From: Variovorax paradoxus
GTDB lineage: Bacteria > Pseudomonadota > Gammaproteobacteria > Burkholderiales > Burkholderiaceae_C
Length of the DNA stretch: 64,000 bases
Direction: 5' to 3'
Assembly (NCBI RefSeq): GCF_000834655.1
Contig: NZ_JXQQ01000026.1
Coordinates: 1 to 64,000, forward strand
Positions 33,346-42,341 of the stretch are shown here, one piece after another. Each line of letters begins with the position of its first letter. The first letter of the stretch is position 1. The notes under the pieces are model-generated. The model was given only the letters and a program-made list of their open reading frames with translations. It had not been told where the DNA came from and did not search any database. The position numbers were made by a program, and so were the translations under genes.

Positions 33346-34281
33346 ATGCACACGACCGCACCCGATGCTGCCGCCAGGCCCCGCCCCGACCTTGCCTTCG
33401 AATGGGCGCTGCTCGCGGTGCTCGCAACCTGCTGGGGCGCCTCCTACACCTTCATCAAGATCGGCGTGCAGACGCTGCCGCCCGTCACGCTGATCGCCGC
33501 GCGCACGCTGGTCGCCGGCCTGCTGCTGCTCGCGGTGCTGCGCATGCGCGGCGTGAAGCTGCCGAGCGAGCCCGCGATGTGGGGGCGCTTCGCGCTGCAA
33601 GCGTGCCTGAACAGCGTGCTGCCGTTCACGCTCATCGCGTGGGCCGAGCGCAGCGTGGATGCCGGGCTCGCGACCATCCTCAATTCGACCTCGCCGATCT
33701 TCATCTTCCTGCTGGGCCTCGGCATGGGCGGTGCCGACAGGCCCACGCTGCGCCGCCTCTTCGGCGTGGGCGCGGGGCTGGCGGGCATCTGCCTCATCGT
33801 GGGTTTCGAGGCGCTGCACGGCCTGGGGCATTCGCTGCTCGCGCAGATCGGGCTGGTGGCGGCGGCCGTCTGCTACGGGTGCGCCGCGATGTTCGGCCGC
33901 GTGTTCAGGGGCCTGGACCCGATGGTGCCGGCCGCGGGCTCGCTGCTGAGCGGCGCGGCGATGCTGCTGCCCGCGAGCATTGCGATCGACAGGCCCTGGA
34001 CGCTCACGCCTTCGACCGCATCGGTGATGGCGGTGCTGGCGCTCGCGGTGCTCTCCACGGCGCTCGCCTTCACGATCTACTTTCGCCTCATCAAGACGCT
34101 CGGGCCGATGTCCACCGCCGCGCAGGCCTACCTGCGCGTGCCCATCGGCGTTGCGATCGGCGTGGTGTTCCTCGGCGAAGCGCTCTCGCCCACCGCGTGG
34201 GCCGGGCTCGCGTGCATCGTGGCGGGCGTGGTCGCGATGACGGTGCCCGCGCGTGACCGCGCGCCGGCGCCTTTGCGCTAG
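33346..34281 (+). CDS. EamA/DMT-family transporter
   Basis: A 311-residue drug/metabolite transporter with about ten membrane segments in two EamA repeats. The first begins FEWALLAVLATCWGASYTFIKIGV with the family's W-G; the second begins near LVAAAVCYGCAAMFGRVF. LGEALSPTAWAGLACIVAGV at the C-terminus is typical of RhaT-like members. It is divergent from an amidohydrolase gene, with about 130 bp between the starts, and may be co-regulated. Substrate unknown; pyrimidine or amine efflux/uptake linked to the amidohydrolase is speculative. Confidence 0.9.
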   Translation: MHTTAPDAAARPRPDLAFEWALLAVLATCWGASYTFIKIGVQTLPPVTLIAARTLVAGLLLLAVLRMRGVKLPSEPAMWGRFALQACLNSVLPFTLIAWAERSVDAGLATILNSTSPIFIFLLGLGMGGADRPTLRRLFGVGAGLAGICLIVGFEALHGLGHSLLAQIGLVAAAVCYGCAAMFGRVFRGLDPMVPAAGSLLSGAAMLLPASIAIDRPWTLTPSTASVMAVLALAVLSTALAFTIYFRLIKTLGPMSTAAQAYLRVPIGVAIGVVFLGEALSPTAWAGLACIVAGVVAMTVPARDRAPAPLR

Positions 34282-34420
34282 CGCGGCCGGATGCGCGCGG
34301 CGAACACGGAGCGCGCGCGGTCCGACGTCAGAAGTTTTGCGCCGGAGCCCTCGATTTTTACGCGGCTTTTAGACGCCTTCTCCTACGCTGCCGGCTCCTC
34401 CATCCGTTAGCGATTTCTCG

Positions 34421-35251
34421 ATGAAAAACCTTCTGCGCATCGCCCTGCCGATGCTCGTTCTTCCCACCCTCGCCGCCCTGCCGATGCTCGCGAGCGCGCA
34501 ACTCACCGGCAACGTCGCATTCACCAGCAACTACAAGTTCCGCGGACAGGACCAGGACATGCTGGGCCGCAACGACTACGCCAAGACCAGCGGCTTCAAG
34601 CCCGCCATCCAGGGCGGCCTGGACTACGCCTTCGGCGAAAGCGGCTTCTACGTGGGCAACTGGAATTCGAGCGTCAACTGGCTCAAGGGCAACAGCCTGG
34701 AGAGCGACTTCTACGGCGGCTACAAATTCAAGGCCGGCCCGCTCGACCTGGACGTGGGTGCGCTCACCTACGTCTACCCAGGCAACTCGTCGGGCAACAC
34801 GACCGAGCTCTACGGCAGCGCCGGCTACACGAACGAGGCGATCGGCTCGTTCACGCTCAAGTACTCGCACACGGTGTCGAAGGACTACTTCGGCTACGCC
34901 GGCAACAAGGCCGGCTCGGGCCTGAAGGGCACCAACACCGGCTACCTGAACCTGGCCTACAGCAAGGAGATCGTGCCCAAGCTCACGCTGAAGGCGGCCG
35001 TGGGCTACACGAACATGTCGAGCGACATCCGGAGCCTCGGCTACAGGAACTACGTCGACTACAACGTGGGCGCTTCTTATGACTTCGGCAACGGCCTCTC
35101 GCTGGCCGGCTCGGTGCAGGGTGCGAACAAGAAGAGCGCGTACACCGCGGTGAGCAACCCCGGCGTGGACTTCGGCTTCGGCACTTTCGGCCGGACGACC
35201 TACTCGCCCAACAAGGCGCGCTTCATCGTCACGCTGACGAAGACGCTGTAG
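34421..35251 (+). CDS. TorF-family putative porin
   Basis: A 276-residue outer membrane beta-barrel. A signal peptide of about 26 residues (MKNLLRIALPMLVLPTLAALPMLASA) is followed by LTGNVAFTSNYKFRGQDQ, the hallmark of the TorF (TIGR02001) family. Amphipathic strands with alternating aromatic residues follow (FGESGFYVGNWNSSVNW; ESDFYGGYKFKAGPLDLDVG), and the last residues FIVTLTKTL form a typical barrel-closing strand, though ending in leucine instead of phenylalanine. Likely an outer membrane channel of unknown solute. It has no operon partner; a strong C/T-rich leader precedes the ATG. Confidence 0.92.
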   Translation: MKNLLRIALPMLVLPTLAALPMLASAQLTGNVAFTSNYKFRGQDQDMLGRNDYAKTSGFKPAIQGGLDYAFGESGFYVGNWNSSVNWLKGNSLESDFYGGYKFKAGPLDLDVGALTYVYPGNSSGNTTELYGSAGYTNEAIGSFTLKYSHTVSKDYFGYAGNKAGSGLKGTNTGYLNLAYSKEIVPKLTLKAAVGYTNMSSDIRSLGYRNYVDYNVGASYDFGNGLSLAGSVQGANKKSAYTAVSNPGVDFGFGTFGRTTYSPNKARFIVTLTKTL

Positions 35252-35315
35252 ACCCAGCGGTCAGGGCACTCGTCGATCGCTGCACGCCGACCGCGTACCC
35301 CTGTGCGCAGGGCGT

Positions 35316-35374
35316 CGGGTGCTCCCCGCAGCGAAATCAAGGAGGAGGCCGAAGGCCGGGGGACATTCGCGGAG
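35316..35374 (+). repeat. Dispersed ~59-bp repeat, copy 2
   Basis: Shares CCCCGCAGCGAAATCA and GGGGGACATTCGCGGAG with the inverted copy at 4871-4929. It lies between the TorF gene and the second Bug gene, whose 3' ends face each other. Confidence 0.75.
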
Positions 35375-35423
35375 GGGAGTACCCGGCGGCCTGCGCACGC
35401 GCCGCGAACGCAACCCGCCCGCA

Positions 35424-36440
35424 TCAATCGATGCTGATGTTCGCAGCCTTGGCGACCTCGGCCCACTTCACGCGGTTCTCGTGCACGGTCTTCTTGAACT
35501 GCGCAGGCGACTCGATGCGGATGGTGTTCCCCTGCGCCTCGAACTTCTCGCGGATGTCAGGCTGCTCGAGCACCGCCTTCACCGCGGCGTTGAGCTTCTC
35601 GACGATCTGCGCATCCGTGCCCTTGGGCGCGAAGATGCCGAACCAGATCGAGCTGTCGAAGCCCTTGGTGCCCGGCACGCCGCTGGAGGCGATGGTGGGC
35701 ACCTCTTTCACGGCCGCCACCGGCGCGGCCGTGGTCACGCCCAGCAGGCGCACCTTGCCCGCCTTGTAGTGCGGCAGCACCGTCTGCACCTGGTTCATGA
35801 TGCAGCAGGTCTCCCCGCGCACCACCGAGGTGATGGCCTCGGGACCGCCCTTGTAGGGCACGTGCACCATGTTCAGCCCGAGGCGCGAATTGAATTCGGC
35901 AAACGCCATGTGCGTGCCCGCGCCGTTGCCTGTAGACGCATAGTTGTACTTGCCGGGGTTGGCCTTGACGAGATCGACGAACTCCTTCAAGGTCTTCACG
36001 TCGATCACGCTCGAATTGATGGTGAGCACGTTCGACACGTCGAGCACCGGCGCCACCGGAACGAAGTCGGTCTCCACGTCGAAAGGCAATTTCTTGTAGA
36101 GCGCGGCGTTGCTGCCGTGCGTGGCGGCGGTGCCGAACGAGAGCGTGTAGCCATCGGGTTTGGCATGCGCCACGTATTCGCTGGCGATGTTGCCGGCGGC
36201 GCCCGAGCGGTAATCGATGATGACCGGGCGCCCCAGTTGCTTGGACAACGGCTCCTGGATGGTGCGGGCGACCACGTCGACGCCCGAGCCGGCCGGAAAG
36301 CCCATGATCAGCGTGACGGGCTGCTGCGGCCAGTCCTGCTGGGCAAAGGCGGCCGGCGATGCCGCGGCGCAGAGGGCCGCAGCCAGGAGCAGCGAGCGGC
36401 GTGAAAACGAGGTGAAAGGAGAGGACGGAGAATGGGCCAT
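35424..36440 (-). CDS. Bug-family (tripartite tricarboxylate transporter) substrate-binding protein
   Basis: A 338-residue periplasmic binding protein. The signal peptide contains RRSLLLAAALCAAASPAAFA. Family loops are evident: TLIMGFPAGSGVDVVARTI, YRSGAAGNIASEYVAHAKPDGYTLSFGTA, NYASTGNGAGTHMAFAEFNSRLGLNMVHVPYKGG and VPTIASSGVPGTKGFDSSIWFGIFAPKGT. Its position shows no transporter or enzyme partner: the neighbouring genes are TorF (convergent) and a Nudix fusion (divergent). Ligand unknown. The start was taken at the ATG of the signal peptide; the very long frame beyond it is a shadow of the next gene. Confidence 0.92.
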   Translation of the reverse strand: MAHSPSSPFTSFSRRSLLLAAALCAAASPAAFAQQDWPQQPVTLIMGFPAGSGVDVVARTIQEPLSKQLGRPVIIDYRSGAAGNIASEYVAHAKPDGYTLSFGTAATHGSNAALYKKLPFDVETDFVPVAPVLDVSNVLTINSSVIDVKTLKEFVDLVKANPGKYNYASTGNGAGTHMAFAEFNSRLGLNMVHVPYKGGPEAITSVVRGETCCIMNQVQTVLPHYKAGKVRLLGVTTAAPVAAVKEVPTIASSGVPGTKGFDSSIWFGIFAPKGTDAQIVEKLNAAVKAVLEQPDIREKFEAQGNTIRIESPAQFKKTVHENRVKWAEVAKAANISID

Positions 36441-36572
36441 GACTGTCTTTCTACGAGACTGACGGTAAAGACGGTGCAAAAAGTGGATTGTGGCGCGCGG
36501 CTCATGCCCGTTTCCCCATGAGCTTATGCACCGCGACACACGTGCACCGCACCCGCTCCACATAATCACCCC

Positions 36573-38267
36573 ATGGTCCGCCCCTCCCAACTGATCCACC
36601 CCGCACGCGAGCCCGCGCCCGTGCGCGCCGCCGCCACCGTGCTGCTGCTGCGCGACACGCCCGCCGGCATCGAGGTGCTGATGACCCGCCGCTCGGCGAC
36701 CGCGAGCTTCGCGCCCGGCGCCTATGTTTTCCCCGGTGGCCACATCGACGCGGCCGACGAAGCCGCCAAGCGCATCGCCACCCGCCGCGCGACCCAGAGC
36801 CGCGCACAGCGCACCCAGGCCATCGCGGCGATCCGCGAGGCTTTCGAAGAATTGGGCGTGCTGCTCGCGCACCACGCCGACGGCCGCCCGGTGCTCGCCG
36901 AAGACATCGCCGCGATGGACCGCGACGCCACCGCGGGCACGGGCTTCGCCGACCAGTGCGCGGCACGCGGGCTGGTGCTCGCATCGGACCAGGTGTTCAC
37001 CTTCGCGCACTGGATCACCGACCGCGACCTGCCCAAGCGCTTCGACGTGCCCTTTCTCGTCGCACGCATGCCCGAGGGCCAGGTGCCCACGGCCGACGAG
37101 AGCGAACAGTTCGAACCCAGCTGGGTGCGCCCGGCCGATGCACTCGCGCGCCATGCGGCGGGCAACTTCTTCATGATCTTCCCGACCGTGCGCACGCTGC
37201 AGCGCATGGCCGCCTATGCAACGGTCGATGCGGTGCTCGCGGCCTGCGCACCCGGCGGCAACGGCGGAACCGCAGAAGCGCCGCTCTGGACCAGCTGCCC
37301 GCGCGCCGGTCTCCTCAAGGGCGAGGACGTGCGCTACATGGAAAGCGATTCGCCCTACGGCGAGCTCGCGCTGGTGTGCCCCGACGGCCAGGTGGTGCAC
37401 GCGCTCGACTGGCAGAGCGAGCAGCCGGTGGCGCTCCTGAAGAACGTGCAGCGCCTCACCGCGCCCAACCCGAGCGCCATGACCGGCCCGGGCACCAACA
37501 CCTACATCGTGGGCGACGCGGACACGGGCTACCTGGTGATCGATCCGGGCCCGAACGACTTCGATCACATCGGCCGCCTCTGGCGCATCACGCGCGGCGA
37601 CATCCGCATGATCGTCTGCACGCACTCGCATGCCGACCATTCGCCGGGCGCCGCGCCGCTGCAGGCGCTGTGCAAGACCAACAAGCCGCCGATCCTCGGC
37701 CTGCCCTCGGCGCCGACCGCGCGCGCCACGGCGCGATTCACGCCCGAGCGCTCGCTGGAAAACGGCGAGCGCCTCGCGCTCACCGGCACCACCGCCGCGG
37801 GCGAACCCGTCGGCCACACGCTGCGCGTGATCCACACGCCCGGCCACGCAGCCAACCACCTGTGCCTGATGCTCGAAGAAGACGGTCTGCTCTTCTCGGG
37901 CGACCACATCCTGAACGGCAGCACGACGGTGATCGATCCGCCCGATGGCGACATGACCGCCTACCTCGACTCGCTCGACACGCTCGACGTGGCGTGCGCG
38001 ACCGGCGGCGTCGAGTTCATCCTGCCGGCCCACGGCTACGTGATCGGCTTTGCGCGCAACGCCATCGCGCAGCTGAAGGCGCACCGCCTCAAGCGCGAGG
38101 CCAAGATCGCCGCCGCCATGCAGAGGCTGCCCGAAGGCACGCCCGAGCAATGGCTGCCGCTCGCCTACGACGACGTGCCCGAGCGCATGTGGCCGGTGGC
38201 CGCGCGCTCGCTGGCGGCGCACGTGGCGCGCATCCAGCAGCAGCAACAGCAGGCTGGCACGCGATGA
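36573..38267 (+). CDS. Nudix hydrolase fused to LACTB2-like metallo-beta-lactamase
   Basis: A 564-residue two-enzyme fusion. Residues 1-220 form a Nudix domain of the NUDT19-like class, in which the box is split by an insert: VFPGGHIDAADE, about 25 residues, then AAIREAFEELGVLL. From about 290, a metallo-beta-lactamase domain carries THSHADHSPG (HxHxDH), HTPGHAANHL, LLFSGDHIL and PAHGYVI, all metal ligands. A C-terminal helical segment (LKREAKIAAAMQRLPEGTPEQ) recalls LACTB2's winged helix. Likely hydrolyses a nucleotide-like pyrophosphate and a second ester or RNA substrate. Its stop overlaps the next gene as ATGA, so the two are coupled. Confidence 0.85.
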   Translation: MVRPSQLIHPAREPAPVRAAATVLLLRDTPAGIEVLMTRRSATASFAPGAYVFPGGHIDAADEAAKRIATRRATQSRAQRTQAIAAIREAFEELGVLLAHHADGRPVLAEDIAAMDRDATAGTGFADQCAARGLVLASDQVFTFAHWITDRDLPKRFDVPFLVARMPEGQVPTADESEQFEPSWVRPADALARHAAGNFFMIFPTVRTLQRMAAYATVDAVLAACAPGGNGGTAEAPLWTSCPRAGLLKGEDVRYMESDSPYGELALVCPDGQVVHALDWQSEQPVALLKNVQRLTAPNPSAMTGPGTNTYIVGDADTGYLVIDPGPNDFDHIGRLWRITRGDIRMIVCTHSHADHSPGAAPLQALCKTNKPPILGLPSAPTARATARFTPERSLENGERLALTGTTAAGEPVGHTLRVIHTPGHAANHLCLMLEEDGLLFSGDHILNGSTTVIDPPDGDMTAYLDSLDTLDVACATGGVEFILPAHGYVIGFARNAIAQLKAHRLKREAKIAAAMQRLPEGTPEQWLPLAYDDVPERMWPVAARSLAAHVARIQQQQQQAGTR

Positions 38268-38986
38268 ACAGGAACTCCACGGAAGACGAAGGCATTCGCC
38301 TGGCCAAGCGCGTGGCCGCCCTCGCGGGTGTGTCGCGGCGCGAGGCCGAGCTGTTGATCGAGAACGGCGCGGTGCGCGTGGATGGCGTGCCCGCGCTGCT
38401 GCCGCAGTCGCGCGTGCAGGCGCACCAGCAGGTCGAGATCGCCGCCGGCGCCAAACCCGAACCCATCGTCCCCGTCACGATGCTGCTCTACAAGCCGGCC
38501 GGCATGCCGACCGACAACGCCTTCAAGCTGCTGGCGGCCGCGAACCACCACGAGCCCGAGCGGGCCGGCCAGCGCTTCCTGCCCGCGCACGTGAAGGGGC
38601 AGCACTGCATGACGCCGCTGGAGACCGGCGCGAGCGGCCTGGTGGCCTATACGCAGGAGTTCCGCATCGAGCGCAAGCTGCAGGAAGACGCGGGCATCCT
38701 CGAGCACGAGGTGATGGTCGACGTGGCCGGCACGGTGGGCCCCGAAGTGCTCGCGCGCTTCGAGCGTTCGCCCGCGCGCGTGAGCATCGGACGGCAGGCC
38801 GAGGACGGCAAGCAGACGGGCCTGCGCTTCGCGCTCAAGGGCGCGCGGCCCGGGCAGATCGCGCACCTGTGCGACCAGATGGGCCTGACCATCGTCGCGA
38901 TGCGGCGCATTCGCATCGGGCGCGTGCCGCTCGCGGGGCTGCAGCCCGGCCAGTGGCGCTACCTGGCGCCCCACGAACGCTTTTGA
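38264..38986 (+). CDS. S4-domain RsuA/RluF-like pseudouridine synthase homologue with altered active site
   Basis: A 240-residue protein. The N-terminal S4 RNA-binding domain reads RLAKRVAALAGVSRREAELLIENGAVRVDG. The rest follows the RsuA/RluF fold, with VPVTMLLYKPAGMPTDNAF in place of the usual YKPAG strand. In the catalytic segment, where the family has RLDxxTSGLLLLT, this has PLETGASGLVAYT, so the essential aspartate is replaced by glutamate. The protein may bind RNA without modifying it, or be a divergent enzyme. It overlaps the Nudix-lactamase gene by four bases and is probably co-translated with it. The C-terminus (RRIRIGRVPLAGLQPGQWRYL) is normal for the family. Confidence 0.82.
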   Translation: MNRNSTEDEGIRLAKRVAALAGVSRREAELLIENGAVRVDGVPALLPQSRVQAHQQVEIAAGAKPEPIVPVTMLLYKPAGMPTDNAFKLLAAANHHEPERAGQRFLPAHVKGQHCMTPLETGASGLVAYTQEFRIERKLQEDAGILEHEVMVDVAGTVGPEVLARFERSPARVSIGRQAEDGKQTGLRFALKGARPGQIAHLCDQMGLTIVAMRRIRIGRVPLAGLQPGQWRYLAPHERF

Positions 38987-39085
38987 TCGAAGAAAAAAAT
39001 AAGTGAGAACGGCGCGCCGCATGCTTCGCGCGCGCGGCCTGCAATTTCAGCAAGCGGCTTCGGCCGCCGGAGGGAGACCCGAACC

Positions 39086-39658
39086 ATGAACTTCGAAAGA
39101 ACCAGAACCACGGCCGCCGCATTGGCCTCGACCCTGCCGCTGGCACTGCTTGCGGGCTGCAGCTTCTTCGCCTCGCTGCAGCCGTCGCCCGCGCCCGGCG
39201 CGGCACCCGCATCGCCCGCCCCGCTGCCCGCGGTGGTGTCCAGGGAAGGCCTGGCGCCGATCACCGGCGAGCAGGTCGAGCGCATCCGCGAAGCCATCGG
39301 CGGCAAGACGCCCAGCCCGGCCGTGACCAAGGTGGTGCGCGGCGCGGCGCCCACCATCGAGTCGTTCGTGCGCACCGAGGGCTGCATCACCGCGCGCAAC
39401 GGCGCGGTGCTCAACCCCTTCGCGGCGCCGGGGCGGCTGTTCGACGGCACGGGCTTCCAGGGCGGCCCGATGCTGCAGATGCAGTACCACGACAAAACGG
39501 CCTGCGTGACCGTCAAGCGCATCCAGAACTGGAAGATGGTGTCGCCGAAGCTGCTGCGCTTCGAGGTGGTCTACGTGGGCGACGACGGCGAGGAGCACTC
39601 GATCCGCCGCCATGAGCTGATGCGCCAGCCCAAGGGCGGCTGGCTGTTCACGCGCTGA
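39086..39658 (+). CDS. Hypothetical lipoprotein
   Basis: A 190-residue exported protein. The signal ends at the lipobox LLAGC (cysteine about residue 25), then a Pro/Ala-rich linker of about 30 residues. The folded part (VVSREGLAPITGEQVERIREAIGG ... HDKTACVTVKRIQNWKMVSPKLLRFEVVYVGDDGEEHS) appears beta-rich with one conserved cysteine. I do not recognise the family. It converges on the efflux operon. A GGAGGGAGACCC leader supports the ATG. Confidence 0.7.
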   Translation: MNFERTRTTAAALASTLPLALLAGCSFFASLQPSPAPGAAPASPAPLPAVVSREGLAPITGEQVERIREAIGGKTPSPAVTKVVRGAAPTIESFVRTEGCITARNGAVLNPFAAPGRLFDGTGFQGGPMLQMQYHDKTACVTVKRIQNWKMVSPKLLRFEVVYVGDDGEEHSIRRHELMRQPKGGWLFTR

Positions 39659-39662
39659 GCGT

Positions 39663-40871
39663 TCAGGCTGCGGCAGCCTGCTTCTGGCTGCGCAGCGCCA
39701 CCGCGAACGACAGCTGCGCCACGATGCCCGCCGCGGCCAGCACGAGCGCCGCGGCCAGCGCCGGATTCTGGTGGCCCATGCCGGCCAGCGCCGTGCACAG
39801 CGCGCCCACCGCCATCTGCGTTGCACCATAGAGGCCCGAGGCCGAGCCGATCACCTGCGGGTTGACGCTGATCGCCTGCGTGAGCGCCGCCGGCGAGGCC
39901 ATGCCCGCGCCGACGGTGAAGAGGAACATGGTGCCCACCGCCAGCGCCACCGACAGGTGCCCCGACAGCACCCCGCCCAGCAGCACGAAGGCCGCGAGCA
40001 CGCTGAGCGCGTTCGAGCGGATCATGAGGCGGTCCACGCGCACGCGCTGGATCAGGTGGCTCGTGAGGAAGCTGCCGAGCCACACGCCCGACACCAAAAT
40101 CGCGAGGTAGATGCCCGCCTCGTGCGCCGGCCGATGCAGCTGGTCCACGAAGATGAACGGGGCGGACGCGATGAAGGCGTACATCGAGGTGGTCGCGCAG
40201 CCGCCGCCGATCGAGAAGCCGAGGAACGCGGGCGAGCGCAGTAGCTGGCCGTAGTTGCGCGCGAGCGCCGATGCATCGAGCCGCGCGCCCGGCGTGCCGG
40301 TCTCGGGCAAGAGGCGCCAGGTGAAGAGCAGCCCGACGATGCCGAGGGCGAAGAGCGCGTAGAAGATCGAGCGCCAGCCGAGCGCGGTGGCGAGCGCACC
40401 GCCCACCAGCGGCGCGATGCTCGGGCCGACGGTAACCATGAGGTTCATGAGCGCAAGGCGCCGCGTGGCCTCCTGCGGCCCGGCCGTGTCGCGCACGATG
40501 CTGCGGCCCAGCACGAGGCCGGCGCAGCCGCCGATGGCCTGGAAGAGCCGCGCCGTGATGAGCGAATGCACGTCGGGCGCGAGCGCGGCGACGAGCCCCG
40601 CCGCCGAGTAGAGGCCCAGCCCGAACAGCAGCACGGGGCGCCGGCCGAAGCGGTCGGCCATCGGCCCGTACAGCAGCTGCCCCACCGCGAGGCCGAAGAT
40701 GTAGAGGCTCACCGTCATCTGCATCGCGCCCATGCCGGCGCCCAGGTTCTTGGCGGCGATCGGCAAGGCGGGCACGAAGATGTGCATGGCCAGCGTGCCG
40801 CTGAAGGTGACCAGCGCGAGCAGCCAGAGCGGCGCGTGCACGCGTGGCGACGGCGTTTTGGTTGCGGTCAT
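39663..40871 (-). CDS. Bcr/CflA-type MFS drug efflux transporter
   Basis: A 402-residue major facilitator with about 12 membrane segments. MHIFVPALPIAAKNLGAGMGAMQMTVSLYIFGLAVGQLLYGPMADRFGRRP is the Bcr/CflA N-terminus with the DRxGRRP motif A, and GRSIVRDTAGPQEATRRLALMNLMVTVGPSIAPLVGGAL is the typical fourth-fifth helix region. Probably exports small antibiotics or toxic metabolites at the inner membrane. Its start overlaps the stop of the NodT gene, so it is the last gene of the six-gene efflux operon. Confidence 0.92.
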   Translation of the reverse strand: MTATKTPSPRVHAPLWLLALVTFSGTLAMHIFVPALPIAAKNLGAGMGAMQMTVSLYIFGLAVGQLLYGPMADRFGRRPVLLFGLGLYSAAGLVAALAPDVHSLITARLFQAIGGCAGLVLGRSIVRDTAGPQEATRRLALMNLMVTVGPSIAPLVGGALATALGWRSIFYALFALGIVGLLFTWRLLPETGTPGARLDASALARNYGQLLRSPAFLGFSIGGGCATTSMYAFIASAPFIFVDQLHRPAHEAGIYLAILVSGVWLGSFLTSHLIQRVRVDRLMIRSNALSVLAAFVLLGGVLSGHLSVALAVGTMFLFTVGAGMASPAALTQAISVNPQVIGSASGLYGATQMAVGALCTALAGMGHQNPALAAALVLAAAGIVAQLSFAVALRSQKQAAAA

Positions 40872-42337
40872 TGCTTGACGGTCGCCGTGCTTCCTTCGAG
40901 CGCCACGGCACCGGATGCGTCGGGCTCCCAGCCGCCGCCGAGCGCCATGAACAGCACCACCTGGTCGTCGGCCAGTTGCGCCTGGCTGGCGGCCAGCGCC
41001 GCGTCGCTTGCCGCGAGCGAGCGTTCGGCATCGAGCGCGTCGAGGTAGCCGGTGCGGCCGTTCTGGTAGAGCTGGCGGGCCTGCGCCGCGACCTTGGCGC
41101 TCTCGTCGCGCGAGGCCTGCAGGGCGGCGCGGCGGTCGAGTTCGCGGGCGTAGGTGCCGAGCGCGGTTTCGGTTTCGCGCAGCGCGGTGAGCACGGTGCC
41201 GTCGAACCTGGCGAGCGCGCCGCGCGTGCCGGCTTCGGCCTCGGCGATGCGGGCCTGCGCGATGCCGGTGTTGGGAATGGTCCAGGAGATCAGCGGGCCC
41301 ATGCTCCAGCTCATGGTGTCCTTGCGGCCGAAGTCGGCGGCCGGGCCGGCCGACGAAGCCGAGAGGCCGAGCGTGACCTTCGGATAGAGATCGGCCGTGG
41401 CCACGCCGATGCGCGCGGTCGATGCGGCGAGGCTGCGCTCGGCCTGGCGGATGTCGGGGCGGCGGCGCAGCAGTGCCGCGCCATCGCCCACGGGCAGCAT
41501 GCCGGTCACGCGCGGGGGCACGGTGCAGTCGGCCACTTCACGCGGAAAGTCCTGCGGCAGTGCGCCGGTGAGCGTGGCCAGGCGGTAGAGCGCGCCCTGG
41601 CGCTCGGCCTTCAGCGGCGGCACGGTGGCGTTCAACTGCTGCAGCTGCGCGCGTGCGCGGCCCGCGTCGATCGCGCCGGCACGGCCTGCGCGTTGCAGGC
41701 GGTCGGTCACGTTCACCGCATCTTGCTGAAGTGCGATCGACTTCTGTGCGATCTCGAGGCGCAGGCCCGTCGAGCAAGCCTCGGCGTAGGCGCGGGCGGT
41801 GCCGGCAGCGACGTTCACGCGCACGAGATCGAGTGCGGCGGCGGCGGCTTCGGTGCTGGCGCCGGCCGCTTCGATGCTGCGGCGGATCTGGCCGAACAGG
41901 TCGACCTGGTAGGACAGCGATGCGCCCGCGCTGTAGTTGAAGCGGCTCGGCGGCTCATAGCCCTTTTGCAGCAGCGAGAGGCCCGACACGTGGCCGAAGG
42001 ACGGGCCGCCGCTCACGCCCAGCGTGGGGCGTTCGGCGCCGGCCACTTCGGATTCGATGGCGCGCTCGTGCTCGAGGTTGGCCACGGCCTGCCGCAGGTC
42101 GGTGTTGTGCGCGAGAGCCTGCGCGACGAGCTTGTCGAGCAGCGGGTCGTGGTACAGGCGCCACCAGTGCGGGGGCAGCGGCGCGGCATTCGCGGGCGCC
42201 TCGGCGAAAGGCTTTGCGGCAGCGGGCTGGCTGGCGAGTGCATCGGCGGGTTGCTTGTAGTCGGGCCCGACCGCCGCGCACGCAGCGAGCCCTGCGGCGA
42301 CCGCCAATGAGGCCATGCGAAAAGCGAAGCGGGTCAT
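40868..42337 (-). CDS. Outer-membrane efflux channel, NodT/RND OEP family
   Basis: A 489-residue TolC-like outer membrane factor, a lipoprotein (lipobox GLAACAAVGPDY at about 20-25). The body is two copies of the outer-membrane-efflux repeat, with long helical hairpins (SYQVDLFGQIRRSIEAAGASTEAAAAALDLVR) and the beta-barrel strands between; FALARFDGTVLTALRETETALGTY is the second copy's core. It is usual NodT length. It would dock with the adjacent HlyD protein to form a channel through the outer membrane. The ATG is preferred to an upstream start. Confidence 0.93.
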   Translation of the reverse strand: MTRFAFRMASLAVAAGLAACAAVGPDYKQPADALASQPAAAKPFAEAPANAAPLPPHWWRLYHDPLLDKLVAQALAHNTDLRQAVANLEHERAIESEVAGAERPTLGVSGGPSFGHVSGLSLLQKGYEPPSRFNYSAGASLSYQVDLFGQIRRSIEAAGASTEAAAAALDLVRVNVAAGTARAYAEACSTGLRLEIAQKSIALQQDAVNVTDRLQRAGRAGAIDAGRARAQLQQLNATVPPLKAERQGALYRLATLTGALPQDFPREVADCTVPPRVTGMLPVGDGAALLRRRPDIRQAERSLAASTARIGVATADLYPKVTLGLSASSAGPAADFGRKDTMSWSMGPLISWTIPNTGIAQARIAEAEAGTRGALARFDGTVLTALRETETALGTYARELDRRAALQASRDESAKVAAQARQLYQNGRTGYLDALDAERSLAASDAALAASQAQLADDQVVLFMALGGGWEPDASGAVALEGSTATVKQ

Positions 42338-42341
42338 GGCG

